In this document: positions 35,461-48,090 of the stretch, piece after piece
Layout of the letters: each line of letters starts with the position of its first letter
Numbering within the stretch: position 1 is the first letter of the stretch
Position numbers and translations under genes: made by a program
Notes under the pieces: generated by a model
Told to the model about the DNA's origin: nothing
Database searches by the model: none
The model's input: only the letters and a program-made list of their open reading frames with translations
Source of the DNA: Chinchilla lanigera
Taxonomy: Eukaryota > Chordata > Mammalia > Rodentia > Chinchillidae
Length of the DNA stretch: 64,000 bases
Direction of reading: 5' to 3'
Assembly: GCF_000276665.1 (NCBI RefSeq)
Contig: NW_004955459.1
Span: 11,596,053 to 11,660,052, forward strand

Positions 35461-38400
35461 TTGCTGTATTCTCTTTGCCAAATTACCTTGTTCCTGCCTT
35501 GTAAATCAGGTGGAAGTCACTAGGTGCAAAAAAAGATTTGTCCTTTTTTAAAATGTATATATGCTAAATACAGTGCTTCCAATCAAATACAGCTCCCCTA
35601 ACAACCAACTGCATTTGTATCAAATTTAATGAATTAAGAAATCCGTGCTTGTTTAGGTTGTCTAAGTGCTTCTTGTTTATATTCTCATCGAATAGAAGAA
35701 TTACTATAACTTGACCTACTATACAAATGGTGATTTTGCAGACCTCCTAAAAGCTTCAGAGTACCCTACATACCTAAACTCTGTACTAATTATCCAAGTA
35801 ATCACTATATCTGACCAATCATATCTGATTGATAGACCAAGTGATGCTATTTATGCAACAGAATCTGACATTTTCTAATGATTGGCTACATATTTAAGAT
35901 TTTTAAATAAAAATTTTAAAAACCTCTTTGGCTTATTTGAAATAAATTTCTTTATATAGTTACCTTTGCTGTAATTACTTTGCCCTGGTGTCTGACTTGC
36001 TGTAGGGAAAATCTTTAAAGGAAAAAAGACAAGAAGTCACAAAGGTAATGACATAATCCCCATAAATAGGATGACCAAGGAGCAATTCCAGTAATGTTGA
36101 AACAGAACTAAAAACAGCCTCATGGAAGAGCCCATTTCTGAAACTGCATATTTGTAATATAAGCTCCGACTTCCAAAGGAGTGGGTGCTTGCATTTAGAA
36201 AACCCAAAATAAGCCTGCAACTGAAACACTAATTGCACAGTAACTCAGATTAATGTATTGTAATATTAGTCCACAATTATCACTTGAAGATAGGGTCAAG
36301 AAGTGTATAGTTGGTTATTCACAAGAAATGACTGATTTAAAAACAAAGAGCTCTAATGGAATTCAATAGTGCTTTTCAGTCATTCTGCTTGGCATCTCTA
36401 TTACCTGAGATGATTCACAGTCCATTATGGGAGCTTCCATGCTAATAGAATGTCTATCTTCTGTAATACAGACACATCAGAGCACTAACTGGGAATCTGT
36501 CACAATGAATTTCATCTAGATTTCACTTCATCTCTTCATGGACTGTAAAATTTGCTCTTGTACAATGCCTAAATTTACTGTGGGTAATTGAGAGAGATCT
36601 ATAGATGCAGAAGCACTAGGTAAAAAGTGGTTTTCCAAAGATCTATTGTAAATTGTGCAGCTTTGCCTCAGCTGGGGAAAGATTATGGGGAGCTGAATCT
36701 TGCCTTTACTAATGAGATGTTTTGTTGAGTTCAAAAAAGTGGGGGGGATGCTTTAGAGGATTCTGCCACGTGTAAAAAGGAAAACAAGAAGGGACCTATC
36801 TTTCATTCCAAGGAAAGCTTTGCAAAAGGGACAAAAATAAGTTTGGACACAGGCTTCATTACCTTCCCAGGGAAGTATAAATCAGGACTACGATAGACAT
36901 AATATTTTCCAAATCTGCCTGTATTTACTTGGCAGAAAAAGAATGTCTCATGCATGACCCAGCCCTCCAGTAGCTCATATTTGCCTCCATTCACAGCTGC
37001 AGGTAGAAGGGATTCCATCTCTCATTTACTAAACCTTCTGTTTCACAGATTGTTAATCCTAACTAAAATATTTGGTATTAAGCTATCTGCATGAATTGTT
37101 GATAAAGAATTAAGATAACATTTGAGCTATTAAATATAATGTGTGCTCATATTTTTTCAATGGATACTTGGGTTACTGCTCATAAAGTATACATACTAAC
37201 ATTTTTTCTCCCCCTTCAAATCATTTCCTTTTCTGTATTTTACTTATTCCCATCAAAGGCTAAACAGAATCACTGGATGCCCTTAACAATCATAGGGCTT
37301 AATATTTGTTAGCCAATTAGAACTGTGATATATTCTATAGCTTTTTCCTAAGCCAGGAACTGAATAATAGCATCATGCTTCACTGGCGGTGAAGTGAGCT
37401 GAGCCTTTACATTAGGAGAAAATCAGAATGGTATGACTGCAGTTCATTACTGAAATAGGTAACTGATGAACTGAAAAGACAAAGGGCATTGTTAAATGAA
37501 ATGTCATTATTAGAGGTGCTCATGTTTAACAAATGTACTGTAAGTTAATTCAGTAGTGTTTTCTATAAAGTTCTCCACTGAATGTTCACTGCTCATTTTT
37601 ACTGTCTTTGCATACGTAACGTCTCCTTAAAAATGTCTTTAAGGAAACACTGTCAACTCCCAATCACAGGGAGTAATTAAATCAAGGTCAAAAACATCTT
37701 CTGGCCTCAGGTATTTGTGTCACTTTTTCAATGAAGACCCCCTACCAGATGCAAGTGGGTTTGTGCTCCTAGCTTTACGTGCAATTTCTAGGATGTGGAT
37801 AATGCTGGAGCTCAGAGAGACAATAAGCACAATCATTTTGCACAAGACTTGAGAAAAATGTTTTTAGCTTCAAGAGAAAAAAGCAATGAAACCCCTTTGG
37901 CATCTGTGCAAAACTGTTTGCTTGACTCTGGAGGTGATAAAAATAATTTATGAAGCTCTACATTTTTAGCAAGAGGAAATGACCTCAGCTTTTGGCAATC
38001 TGATACAGTTAGTGAAGCCTCTCTCTACTACTTTTATGGATTTCCTTGAGCTACATATTCTGTGACCTGTATTTCAGATTTATTGGCAGATACATAAGCC
38101 ACATTAAGTAATATAAAATGCAGTGAATGCATCAAACAGCTCAGCGGGGACCAACTGACAGCAGGCGAGAGGCTGCCTCTTCGAAGAAGTCACTCTGAAT
38201 CCTGAATCCGATACCTGTTTATGCACTTGTCTAACCAGCCTCTGCATTTCTGTTTTAAATAAAGACATTAGTTCAAAACAAAAGAACCTCCGACTGAACA
38301 CATAGCATACTGGGTGGCAGGGAGAGGAGAGTGGACAGCCAACTTTAAAATCTAATCAAACCTTCAGGATTTTGAGTATGAACATGTTTTGCTTCCACTT

Positions 38401-38689
38401 TGGGGGGAAGCATGGCTTCTCAGTAGGAGAAAGGGGGCCCCCAGCATATTGTGTTTGGTTCTATGCAAGACAAAAGAGTAGCATTTTGATGAGGGAGATG
38501 CAGACTGACTGTCTTTTAGTAAGTACTTACTACCCTAATAAAGAGGACAATAGTATCAAGGAGCAAACGAGTATTGAACACCGCTGCACATTAAACACTT
38601 GAAACTGAGCAGGAAGAATTTTTTTGTAAAACCTAGGTCCCCATCTCTTCTACCTTAAAAGGCAAGGGGAAGAGCACACAGGACCAGGA
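35461..38689. other. Repeat-poor sequence without a recognised gene
   Basis: I see no repeat insertions. Frames of 60-87 codons (35975-36238, 36528-36734, 36803-37018, 38104-38301, 38372-38602) have no recognisable domains. Confidence 0.45.
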
Positions 38690-38800
38690 TGGCAGTCAGG
38701 AGATTATGTCTAGCTGGGCCAGCTGTGTCACCTTGGGCAACTTACACCCTCTCTCTGGCGTTCACAATGGGAATGCTGACAGCCCTTCCAGGGCAGAAAT
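38690..38800 (+). mobile_element. MIR SINE
   Basis: CAGCTGTGTCACCTTGGGCA, then ACTTACACCCTCTCTCTGGC and GTTCACAATGGGAATG, is a MIR core and adjoining region. Confidence 0.7.
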
Positions 38801-39144
38801 CCCTTGGTTCTTTAAACAATGAGAGTCAAATGATTGATGTAAAGAAATGAAATCACAGGGAGCAGGGGACATCTTGACCAGCAGTGAATAACTCCAGAAG
38901 ATTCAGGTCCTGGCACAAACCCAAATAGAAAAATGATGGACATGTGGTTTCATGGGGAGCTTCGGATTCACCTTCTTGTGACTGTTACATTTTACTGTTA
39001 ACTATGCCCTTTTAAAGATAGCCTTGTGAGGTGCAGATAAAGGTACATTCCCCTAAGACACTTTGTAGACGATTTCCACCTACAAGGGCCTCTCCATTCT
39101 CTGAAAATTAGCAGCTCTTTGTGCCACTTAATATGAACAATTAA

Positions 39145-39370
39145 GCACAGTGATTAAGGGCTCAGATTCAAAGAGTCAGATGACCCAATTTCAAGTCAGG
39201 ATTCTGGCACTATTAGCTGTGTGACCTTGGGTAAGTATACTAATCTCTCTGAACCTCACTTTTCTTTTTCTGTAAAACCAGGATGACAATAATCATATTT
39301 GTTTTCTGTGTTATCATGATGATGAAATAAAGTGTAATTTATAAAGCATTTAACACAAACTATGTCATTG
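39145..39370 (+). mobile_element. MIR SINE, nearly full length
   Basis: It reads AGGGCTCAGATTCAAAGAGT, GATGACCCAATTTCAAGTCA, AGCTGTGTGACCTTGGGTAA, CTCTCTGAACCTCACTTTTC and CTGTAAAACCAGGATGACAA, ending ATAAAGCATTTAACACAAAC. All MIR parts appear in order. Confidence 0.85.
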
Positions 39371-39664
39371 AGTAAAATTCTCAATCTATATATTTTAAGT
39401 TCTATTATTATTATTATTGTTGTTACTCTGTTACACACATATCTGTTTTGTCTTTTTGTCACAAGAGGGCAATTCATTAAATGCAGTTATGGCAGCATAT
39501 GTCATTTGCGTTTCCTGCAGTGCTGAGCTCACCTTATGTTTTCAAAAAATAAGTACTGAGTTGTAAAGTTCTATTAAGGTAGAGAAAGGAAGGTGAAACA
39601 TAATAGCAACAGAATAAAAATATCTGCCCTCCTATTGCATAAAGAGCAGCCCTAGCCATCACTG

Positions 39665-39880
39665 TCATTATTAAGCATTCACCTCTTGAAAGATACTTTA
39701 CATAAGTTATTTCTAAGTACCACCCTGCCGGATATGTATTATTATCCCTCCTTTATAGAAACAAAAATTGAGGTTCAGGGAAAGTAAGAAACATTTCATA
39801 CTATTGAAGTGAAAGAATGGGATTCAAACCCATGTCCATCAGCTGCCAATGTCCATTTCTATCACACAGTTTTCCACCCA
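39665..39880 (-). mobile_element. MIR SINE
   Basis: It is read in reverse: TTATTATCCCTCCTTTATAG, then AAATTGAGGTTCAGGGAAAG and GAATGGGATTCAAACCCATG are the complement-side landmarks of MIR (in most copies, 'aaactgaggctcagagagg...gggattcgaacccagg'). Confidence 0.8.
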
Positions 39881-42191
39881 CAGCATGCCGTCCAGCCAGA
39901 CAGATGCTCAGCCTCTGAACATGCAAAATAGCTAGCTCCTGCTGGGGTAAGAAATCAGAGACAAGGTAGCCTAAGGAAACCTCAATGCTGAGACACGTAT
40001 GTACAGCAAGGCATATCTCAGGCAGTGGCATAGGCTAAATGTGGAAAGCTAGCCTTCAAAAATGCAGGGTATGAAAAGAAATGCAGATCATAGTTATTTG
40101 GAGCTCATATCATAATAATCACATTCTCCAGCATCCTTTTGGAAGCCACCAAATGGTGGTGTGAAGGCAAAAGGTCATAAATAAGATACTGAATATGGAA
40201 ATTAAATAACAATAATATGATGCCTTACAGCATGGTAACAACCATGCCTCACATTTGAAAAGTTCTTGCATCTCAGCATCGAGTTAGGGGCAACAAGATA
40301 AGAGAGTTCACACTGGCAAGGGTTGGATATGGTCTGAGAAGAAAGATGGGATTAAGAGAGACAGACAGGACAAGTTCTAAAATCCCAGTTGGGAGTGCCA
40401 GTGAAGGTTGTGTCTTGTCCGGGGATCAGTAGAGAAACTTGTGGTCCATTTAGGACATATTGGGAGCCATATTGTCAGGAAGGAGATGGTATTATGAATG
40501 TCTTTGTGAGATTGAAAATATCTGTTCTCTCTGAGCAGCCATTTCCAGATCTGAATGTTGTCTACCTTCCAGAAATGTTTCATCTTAGACTTGAATTATT
40601 CACATTGCTTCCCCAAATGCCGCGTAGAAGTGCTTGGGGTGATAAAATGAAAGTGCAGGAATACATTTGCTATGTGTAAAGGAGTCCACATCTCCGCTAG
40701 CTAATTTAATAAGAGACTTTGAGGCAAGAACCACCTCTAATAATTCAAAACTAAAATTAGATATGCACTTGAAAAATTCAGGTAACCGAAACAAAAATGA
40801 GAGGAACTTTGTTTATTTAAATTATGAGGATAATTGCCTCAATTCTCCAATTCCCCTCACTGGGGTAGACTTGGCTTGAGTATATCAGTATCCATGGTGA
40901 CTCATCTAATAAGTAAACTGCATTAGCTCTCCTGCTAGCAGAGAGGAAAGGGAGGTCTTGAAATATATCTGTCGTGGCTTCCTTCCAGAACAAGGGATTT
41001 CATTATATCCTGAAGATATGAAGCAGTCAAAGAGATCTGAAATATGGAATGAGAACAAGAGGAGAAGAAATCTGTGATTATATACTTGCTTTTAAGATTT
41101 GTTTTTATATATGGAAATCAGGCACGAGAGACAGAGACTCTGCAGGGAGACTTGATTTTTCTGGTGCAGGGTTTTGTTTTGGTTTGCTCTATGGTTGATG
41201 TGTCTCCACACAGTTCCCCAACACAAGTAGGCTTCCACACTGACTCTTATGTAAGCAACTTCAAATAAGTATGACAAGCTACTCTTAAAAATATGCATAC
41301 ACGATTCCATGGCTAGAATGAAGCTTGATCAAACAAATGCAAGATGGTGCCTGTGCAGTAAACCCAGACTATGTGGAATGATGATGGAAATTGCCCTCAA
41401 AGAGGCACTACAATATTCCTGTAACAACAGAATAATGACTTGCTTTTGTATCTATTTGTGAAAACCATTTTATGATTATGAGCATGTAAGCTATTCTAAT
41501 TATTACTGTAAATAATTAATCATTTCCTTTACAATAATTTATTAATTAGTTGTCATAACATTGTTATGAGTTAGGTGGAAGACAAGAATTCAATATTCAG
41601 TTATTAACACCCAATTAAAATATTCATTGTTTTCCATATGTTATTTATAGCTTGGCGTCCTCACACTTGACAGAATTTTCCACATGGTGAATAGTTTGCC
41701 ATTTGCTTAGCTACATCGCCATCTGTTGTTGGAAGTAAGAAATGTCTTTTGCTTTTTTCACATAAACAATAATCCTTCCTTTTAGCTTTTATAGGGAGGG
41801 AATAGAAAAGGGTTGAGCTATAATGGTCTTCTCCTGAAATATTTTTCTTGATGCCTTTTGTCCTACTATTGACTCCATACAGTCTCCTGCTAATTTTGAT
41901 GGTATATTTTAAAAACAGTAAGTTAAGCAAGCCTATTACTCAAATGACATTGAAACACTCATCCCTCAGCTGCCCAGGGAGACTGGTTCTGTGTCACCCT
42001 CCACCTTTCCTCCCTTGTAGATACCCAAATCTGCAGAGGCTCAAATTTCTTATATAAGATTGTGTAGTATTTGCATGTAAACTATACACATCTTCTCATA
42101 TACAGTATTTTAAATTTGCTCTAAATTACTTTAACACCTAACACGAAGTAAATGTTATGAAGTAATGTTTAACTATATTGTTTAGAAAAAA

Positions 42192-42235
<44 letters not shown>

Positions 42236-44954
42236 TCAGTATAGACTGTTATTCTCCCCACCCCACCCCTAGAATACATTTAGGCTGAGGTTGGTTGAAT
42301 CCACAGTGTGGAATTCAGCAATATAAAACATCAACTACATTCAAACTACTTAAAGTAGAAAAAGGGTAGGAAATTAGCTAACGTGTTTGGTTTGCTGAAA
42401 GTCATAATTAAGGGAAATTTAAGATTGGATGACTGAAGTCACCTATAAGTTGACTGTACTGACTCATCTGCATAACAAAAGCTCGCCCTCCATGAGTAAT
42501 TGCAGAGTGTCAAGACCAGTTCATTCTTGCAACAACCTGGTAGTAGAGACCCTACTGATTGTGCCCGTATAATAAATAGGGAGGCAAAATCACAGAAAAG
42601 TAAATTTCAGATGCAGGGCATGCTACTGTACCTAATTTTGGGGATCCAGTGCACAATGAAAATATAGATCCTTCTGTTCAAAAGCAGAAAATAGATGCTT
42701 TTTAAAAAGTACTAAAATACAAAAATTTTTCTTTTTCTTCTTAGTCTCTCTTAATTTGTTATTTGCTGCTTAATGTTTTCATAGGTACACAAAATTTTAG
42801 TTTTGCTATAAATATGAATTTTAGCATTCATTTGATATTGTACAATGCCAGTTTTAAATGCAAATATAACTTCTGTGCAGAAAAATCAAAACTGCACACT
42901 TTGCTCCTTTGCAGCTCATACGTGTACCTGCATTTTTTCTCACAGAACAGAAATGCTGCACAAAACTAATTTAACTACCTTTATTTCATTTGAGTTGTAC
43001 ACATTCTACCAACACTGCTCACTTTTGGCTTACTAATGAGTAAAAAAGAATTTAAAAGAAATGAAATTAAATCCTCTTTTCCTCTATGTCACTATTATAA
43101 ACAAAGTAGTTGATTAGCAAAAAGAGATAACATAAGGAAGTGCATGTAGCATTCCCTGCTATTTGTTTCTTAGAATGCCATTGACTTCTTTATGCATTTA
43201 AAGCAAGTGCTGCTTCAAGTGGAAAGTCAGCACTAGTGATGATATACTTACCTTCTACCCATTTTGAATCACACAGACCAAAGACCCACACCATGTGGGT
43301 CCACTGGTGATCTGTATTCATGAGCCACTGCCAGCTCTGCAGGGGTATGGGTTGTGAAGGAACAACAGAACTCACACTATGCTTACCTCTTCTACTATAT
43401 GCTTAAATGTCCCATCAGACACCACTGATGAAACATAAGAGTTCAAGTGTAAAACTACCAAGAATTTCAAGCCAGTAACATTACAGTGTTAACTCAAGTG
43501 TGAGGCTTTCTGAACCTCACGAGACTCCAGGAGACTGAGCAGGTCATGCACAGACAAAGTAGATCCCCATGATGTCAGACATAAGGCAGAATGGCAGTGT
43601 TGAACCAGGCCATCTGAATTCAGGTTCATGACCTAACTCACCTTGCTCTGCAGCCCCTTGGATGGTGCCCAGAGGCACCTTCAAAGAGTTTTTTGCTTGT
43701 TATGCTCACTATTTACAGAGCTATATAAAGACTGTGATAGACAAAAGACTTTAGATCTTCAATCTTTTCTTTTTACAGATACGGGACAAGAAGTGCAAAG
43801 AGCCAAGGTGACAACACAAGTGTCATGAATCCAGAGCTCCTCAATCAATTGGATACAGTATCTCTTTCCTCACTTCATCTCTTCTATCCAGGCTTCCTTT
43901 TGTGACCCACTTCTCGTTTGCTGCGCCATAGCAAATTATTCAAGCCCTGTAAGTCAGAGGAGGTAGATTCCCAGGCTTTCCCCAAGACCAGAAAAGGACG
44001 AATAGGCAAAGTCACATTCTTCATAGGAACTTGGCTACAGCTGTGGAGACAGAGATGCCCTCTCTCTCTGGGATGCTGAGATATCAGGTCTGGGAAATTT
44101 CAGAGCATCTGCTATGACAAACTAAAGCAACTAACTAAGAACCAGATCAGTGTGAAGAAAAGAGCTGAGAGGTGCAGCGGGGACAAAAGCCCCTGAGTGA
44201 GGACAGTTTTGAGCGTCTGGTTGAGTCTTCAGTTCCAATAATTGAGCTAATACACTCCTCTTTATTCCTTATCAAATTTAAAACAGTTTCTGTTACTTGC
44301 AACATAGAGCCCTAATGAACATAGGAGATACAGATTTTGGAGTCATCCTATAAACATGGTAATTGAAACTATGTTGACAGTGCAGTGAGATCCAAAGATA
44401 AAGCTCTCGGGAATCTCATATAAGGAGGGAGCAAAGGAAGAGAAGGCAGGGCAGGAGACTTTTGGAGCAGGCAGGGGTTTTCCAGAGGCCCAACACAGGA
44501 AGAGTATTGACGGGCAGGGGTGAGAAAAGGGGGACTGGTATGAAGAAAGTTGAAGCAAGAGAAGACTCATAACTATCTACTGACCTAGAAATTAGGAAGT
44601 CAGTGGAGACCTGCACCAGTAGTTTTCTGGGTGTGGGAAGCAAAGGCAAGGAGCTGTGGGTTTAAGAAAAAAAAAAAAGACCAAATGCTCATGTCTTAAG
44701 GCACAACTGAAATGAAAATAATTTCTGAAAAGTTTTAACCTGCAAGGATAATGAGGACACGAGAGAAGACCACAGCAGAGGGGAGGGCATAGGTAATTTG
44801 CTGCCTTCCAGGTAGTTTGCTGCCTTACCAAAGAGAAGAGTAATCTATGAACAATGAAGATAAGCGAGCTTCTAAAACTTAATGGAGAAAGTGAGCAGAT
44901 AATGGAAAGAGAAGAAATAATGCTTTATGAAAGACAAACATAAAATTATAAATA
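39881..44954. other. Repeat-poor sequence; MIR traces only
   Basis: I see no lineage-specific SINE, LTR or L1. Possible MIR pieces lie at 42525-42610, 43530-43640 (CTGAATTCAGGTTCATGACC) and 43775-43840. Short frames (40389-40679, 41661-41930, 44592-44831 and others, 60-96 codons) have no domain. Confidence 0.45.
42193..42231 (+). repeat. (TA)n microsatellite
   Basis: About 19 uninterrupted TA units are followed by CATATTCAG. Confidence 0.97.
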
Positions 44955-45132
44955 AGGCATGGTTGTGCATCCTTTTGATCCCAGCACTCTAGAAAGCTGA
45001 GGCAGAAGGACCACAAGTTGTAGCTCTACCTGAGCAACTTAACATGACCCTGCTTCAAAAATAAAAAATAATGAAAGGACTGGGGATGCAGTTCGGTGAG
45101 AAGGCCCTGGGTTCAATCCCCAGTACTGCAAA
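44955..45132 (+). mobile_element. B1-ID dimeric SINE
   Basis: The left half is B1-like (AGGCATGGTTGTGCATCCTT, ATCCCAGCACTCTAGAAAGC, ATGACCCTGCTTCAAAAATA). The right half is tRNA/ID-like (GGACTGGGGATGCAGTTCGG, then GGGTTCAATCCCCAGTACTG). The halves are joined by an A-rich linker. This B1-then-ID order is the plan of the B1-dID dimers described in several non-murid rodents, and the opposite of B4. The ID half has lost about 20 bp between box A and box B. The internal B1 duplication is absent. Confidence 0.75.
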
Positions 45133-45215
45133 ATGGATGGAAGGATGAATGCATGGATGGATGGGTGGATGGATGGAATAGATAGATAGATATGTATATA
45201 CATACATACGTCAGC
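45133..45215 (+). repeat. (ATGG)n-(GATA)n-(ATAC)n microsatellite
   Basis: GGATGGATGGGTGGATGGAT-type units pass into GATAGATAGATA and then ATACATACATACG. It directly follows the tail of the dimeric SINE, suggesting it was seeded there. Confidence 0.9.
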
Positions 45216-46364
45216 TTTCTGTCATTTATTTGCATTTATTCTAATGAATTAAGACAAAGCAGTGGTACCACTCCTTATAATGCCACAAATCACTAATCAT
45301 TAACTTTAGAAAGTCCCTATATACTGTGCTGTCAGACTTCAGATCAATACCTCTCAAAGTGTGTGTCCTTAAATAATACCTTTATTCCACAAAAGAAAGC
45401 ATAGTTTGGATAAGTTTTGGAACACTGCATATATCATTTGCCCTTCTTAGAAAATCACAATGAACATACGCATAGGAAACTCTCTGGCAAGTCTTGTAAC
45501 AGGAAAGCCATAACTTTCTTATCCTCTTTTCTGATAATTTTCAGTAGCTAAAGAACTTTCACTAACTCCTCATATCATGTAAAGGATTTTTACTGTCTTT
45601 TTAGCTCCTTTCAGAAATTACTATCAAACTAATTGGACTCAGATCTCCCTCTTAAGTATCACCATTGACACATAAAATAGTGTTTTTCAAGTCTCAAGTC
45701 CAAAGTCATGTTATCTGTTGTAGACAATTTTAGTGGAACAGACTGCAAAGAGCCCTAGAAATGTTAATTCAGCTACATCTGACATATGGAGAACTTTTGG
45801 TATTCAACCCCAGCTTTGCATTTTCTTTGCAATTTTCAAAATGCAGAGCTTCACACTCTTTCAGAGGCTCTGGTATTATCCAAAAGCAATTACAAAGAAA
45901 AACGAAATTACCTTTCGTCATTCTATCTACTCAGGACCTTGGAAATGCAGACTGACAATGAGCTGACAATTATTTGCAATACACTTTCAGTTAATTTCTC
46001 CATAAATTGAGCCTGAGGACTGCTGACAAATAAAATATATTATTCATCTGAAAACATTCTCTTTGGGGCTCCAGATCTTCTATCTATTTCATTAGTGATC
46101 AGGATCAAACTAAGTTGGAAATTGATTTATGCAATAGTTATCCCTCTGCAATAATTAATTAGAAAAATAATACTTTAGTGAAGCTTTGAAAAGAAGCAGT
46201 TTCTAAGGCTCTTTGATAAAATAGAAAACTTTTAAAATAATTATGAGGCAGTATTCCTAAGGGAGTTGATATGCATTACATTGCTTTTCCTATTTTCAGA
46301 AGACAGTAGATTTAAACTGCAGTCAGTACTAGTGCCTTGAATCTCAATTCAGTTCATCTAACAA
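45216..46364. other. Unannotated sequence
   Basis: I see no recognisable gene or repeat. Three overlapping plus-strand frames near 45733-46010 (64-77 codons) have no motif. Confidence 0.4.
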
Positions 46365-46515
46365 TTTTTGAGCATGTACTACATGCCTGGCATTTTGTGC
46401 TAGGACAGTTAGGGTTACAGAAATAAAGCAGCGTCCATAAGTATACGTGGGCAGATGGCATGGCATGTATAGTATTAATTGTTTTAATAAATGCTGTAAT
46501 GGATATAACTATTTA
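46365..46515 (+). mobile_element. Ancient L2-class repeat fragment
   Basis: AATTTTTGAGCATGTACTAC, then ATGCCTGGCATTTTGTGCTA and GGACAGTTAGGGTTACAGAA, matches 'ttattgagcacctactatgtgccaggcactgtgctagg...ggatacag'. It is the third copy of this repeat in the window. Confidence 0.6.
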
Positions 46516-47599
46516 ATGTTTTTGTGGTCATAGAGGCTCTGGGATTTAATTCTGCTGCAATCATTGGGCAGGGGAGAAAGTGACATTAGAATTGGTCTCA
46601 CCATGAGGAGTTCAACATTAGTTGGGTTAAGAAGAGATACTGAGTTTGGGTGGTCATGAGAGTTAGGAGAGGAGGGGATATTGGAACTAGGTTACACATG
46701 GAGATCTTCAAGTCCATGGACAATTTTTAACAAATTAGGTTTAAAGCCAAGAACCTCTGTCTCTCAGATAAACCTGGTGGCAGTGTCATTATAGAGTGAA
46801 GGAACTCGAAGACAGCATTGTATGTGTCCTAGCAAGAGGCGACAAATACTGTGGAAGAAGAAAATAGAAAGACAAAAAGGAACATAACTTGGCACTCCCC
46901 TTAAGAGAAGTCAAGGATCATCAAGGCCAAGGAGTTGGAAGGATCTTGTGGGTCATAGGTGTCATTGGCAATGTTAGCAAATACTGTAAGGAAAAGGTTC
47001 AATGAATCAAGTGCAAAAGCCTTGATATAAGGTGGTGGAGTCTCAAAAGGTAACAGATGAGGGTAATGTTTATTCACTCTTTGGATCATGTATTCATTTA
47101 AAAATTTGTAGTCCAGAACCTACTTCCATGGGTATGGTGATACAGACTCCAATGATACAATTATGATAGCAGCTTTGATCAAATGGATTATTTATTGTCT
47201 TTGAACAGGGATAAGTTTCAAGGTTATTTAATAGAACTAGAAAGGGGAAAGGTGTGGAAAACAGAATTATACAAACAGATCAACAGGAACTTGTAAAGAC
47301 ATGAAAAAAAGATGTTCCAACTTAAAGTTTCATATCCAGGCAGGAAGATAAGAAGGAAAATGAGCAAACAGTATGTGTGCTGTATCTTACCCCCTTTGAA
47401 GGATGTTTCCTAGGAGTCATCCTTTTACATTGTATTGCTCAGAAACAACTCCCATGTCCACTCCTAATCTAAACAGGAACCTGGAAAATATAGCATTGGA
47501 GCACATTTTCACACCCAACAAATTCTTCTAGAAGACAAGGAAGGAAGGAAGGATGGACATTGCTTAGACAACCAGTACCTATACTTTTTGAATACTTAA
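46516..47599. other. Unannotated sequence
   Basis: I see no recognisable gene. There is a short GGAAGGAAGGAAGGAT run at about 47539. Confidence 0.4.
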
Positions 47600-48090
47600 G
47601 TATATCTTTGTTTTATCCTTTTCGCTGATTAGAATCTCATTCTAGTATAGAATTCTGGGTTAAAAATAACTTTTCTTTAGACTTTTGAACACATTATTCC
47701 ATTTCTAGCTTTTAATGTGACTCAAGAAATCATGCCACATTGATTGTGATTCTCCTTTCTTCATTATGTGACCTGGTTTTTCTCTCTGCAAAATCTTAGC
47801 ATCTACTCTATATAGCTTATATTCTGAAATATCATAATAATGTCTTTGATGTGAGCAAATTTTCATTACTTCTGAATGGCATTTACAAGGTATTTTCAAG
47901 CAAGATACTGCTTTATTGTTTCTTTGAAAATCTCTTCTTTTACTGTCTTCTATTGTGATGTCTACCCTCATGGACATTTCCTTGGCTGTCACTTCCAACT
48001 TGTATTGAATTTTAAAATTTCACTTATCACTTTTAATTTCTAGGAGTCCCTTTTTATTCTTTGATTAGTAATGTGTCTGTAATTATCTGC
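47600..48090 (-). mobile_element. Old L1M-type fragment
   Basis: On the plus strand it reads GAATTCTGGGTTAAAAATAA, then CCATTTCTAGCTTTTAATGT, TATGTGACCTGGTTTTTCTC, TGATGTGAGCAAATTTTCAT, TCTTCTATTGTGATG and TTTTAATTTCTAGGAGTCCC. This follows the order of a common reverse-oriented L1M segment ('...gaactctgggttgaaaat...tgtatgtgacctgtttt...tttctaatttccaggagctc'). It is heavily diverged. Confidence 0.6.

Noticed and set aside
45076..45132. Independent tRNA fragment
   Set aside because: It is the ID half of a B1-ID dimer, joined by an A-rich linker and without a cloverleaf.
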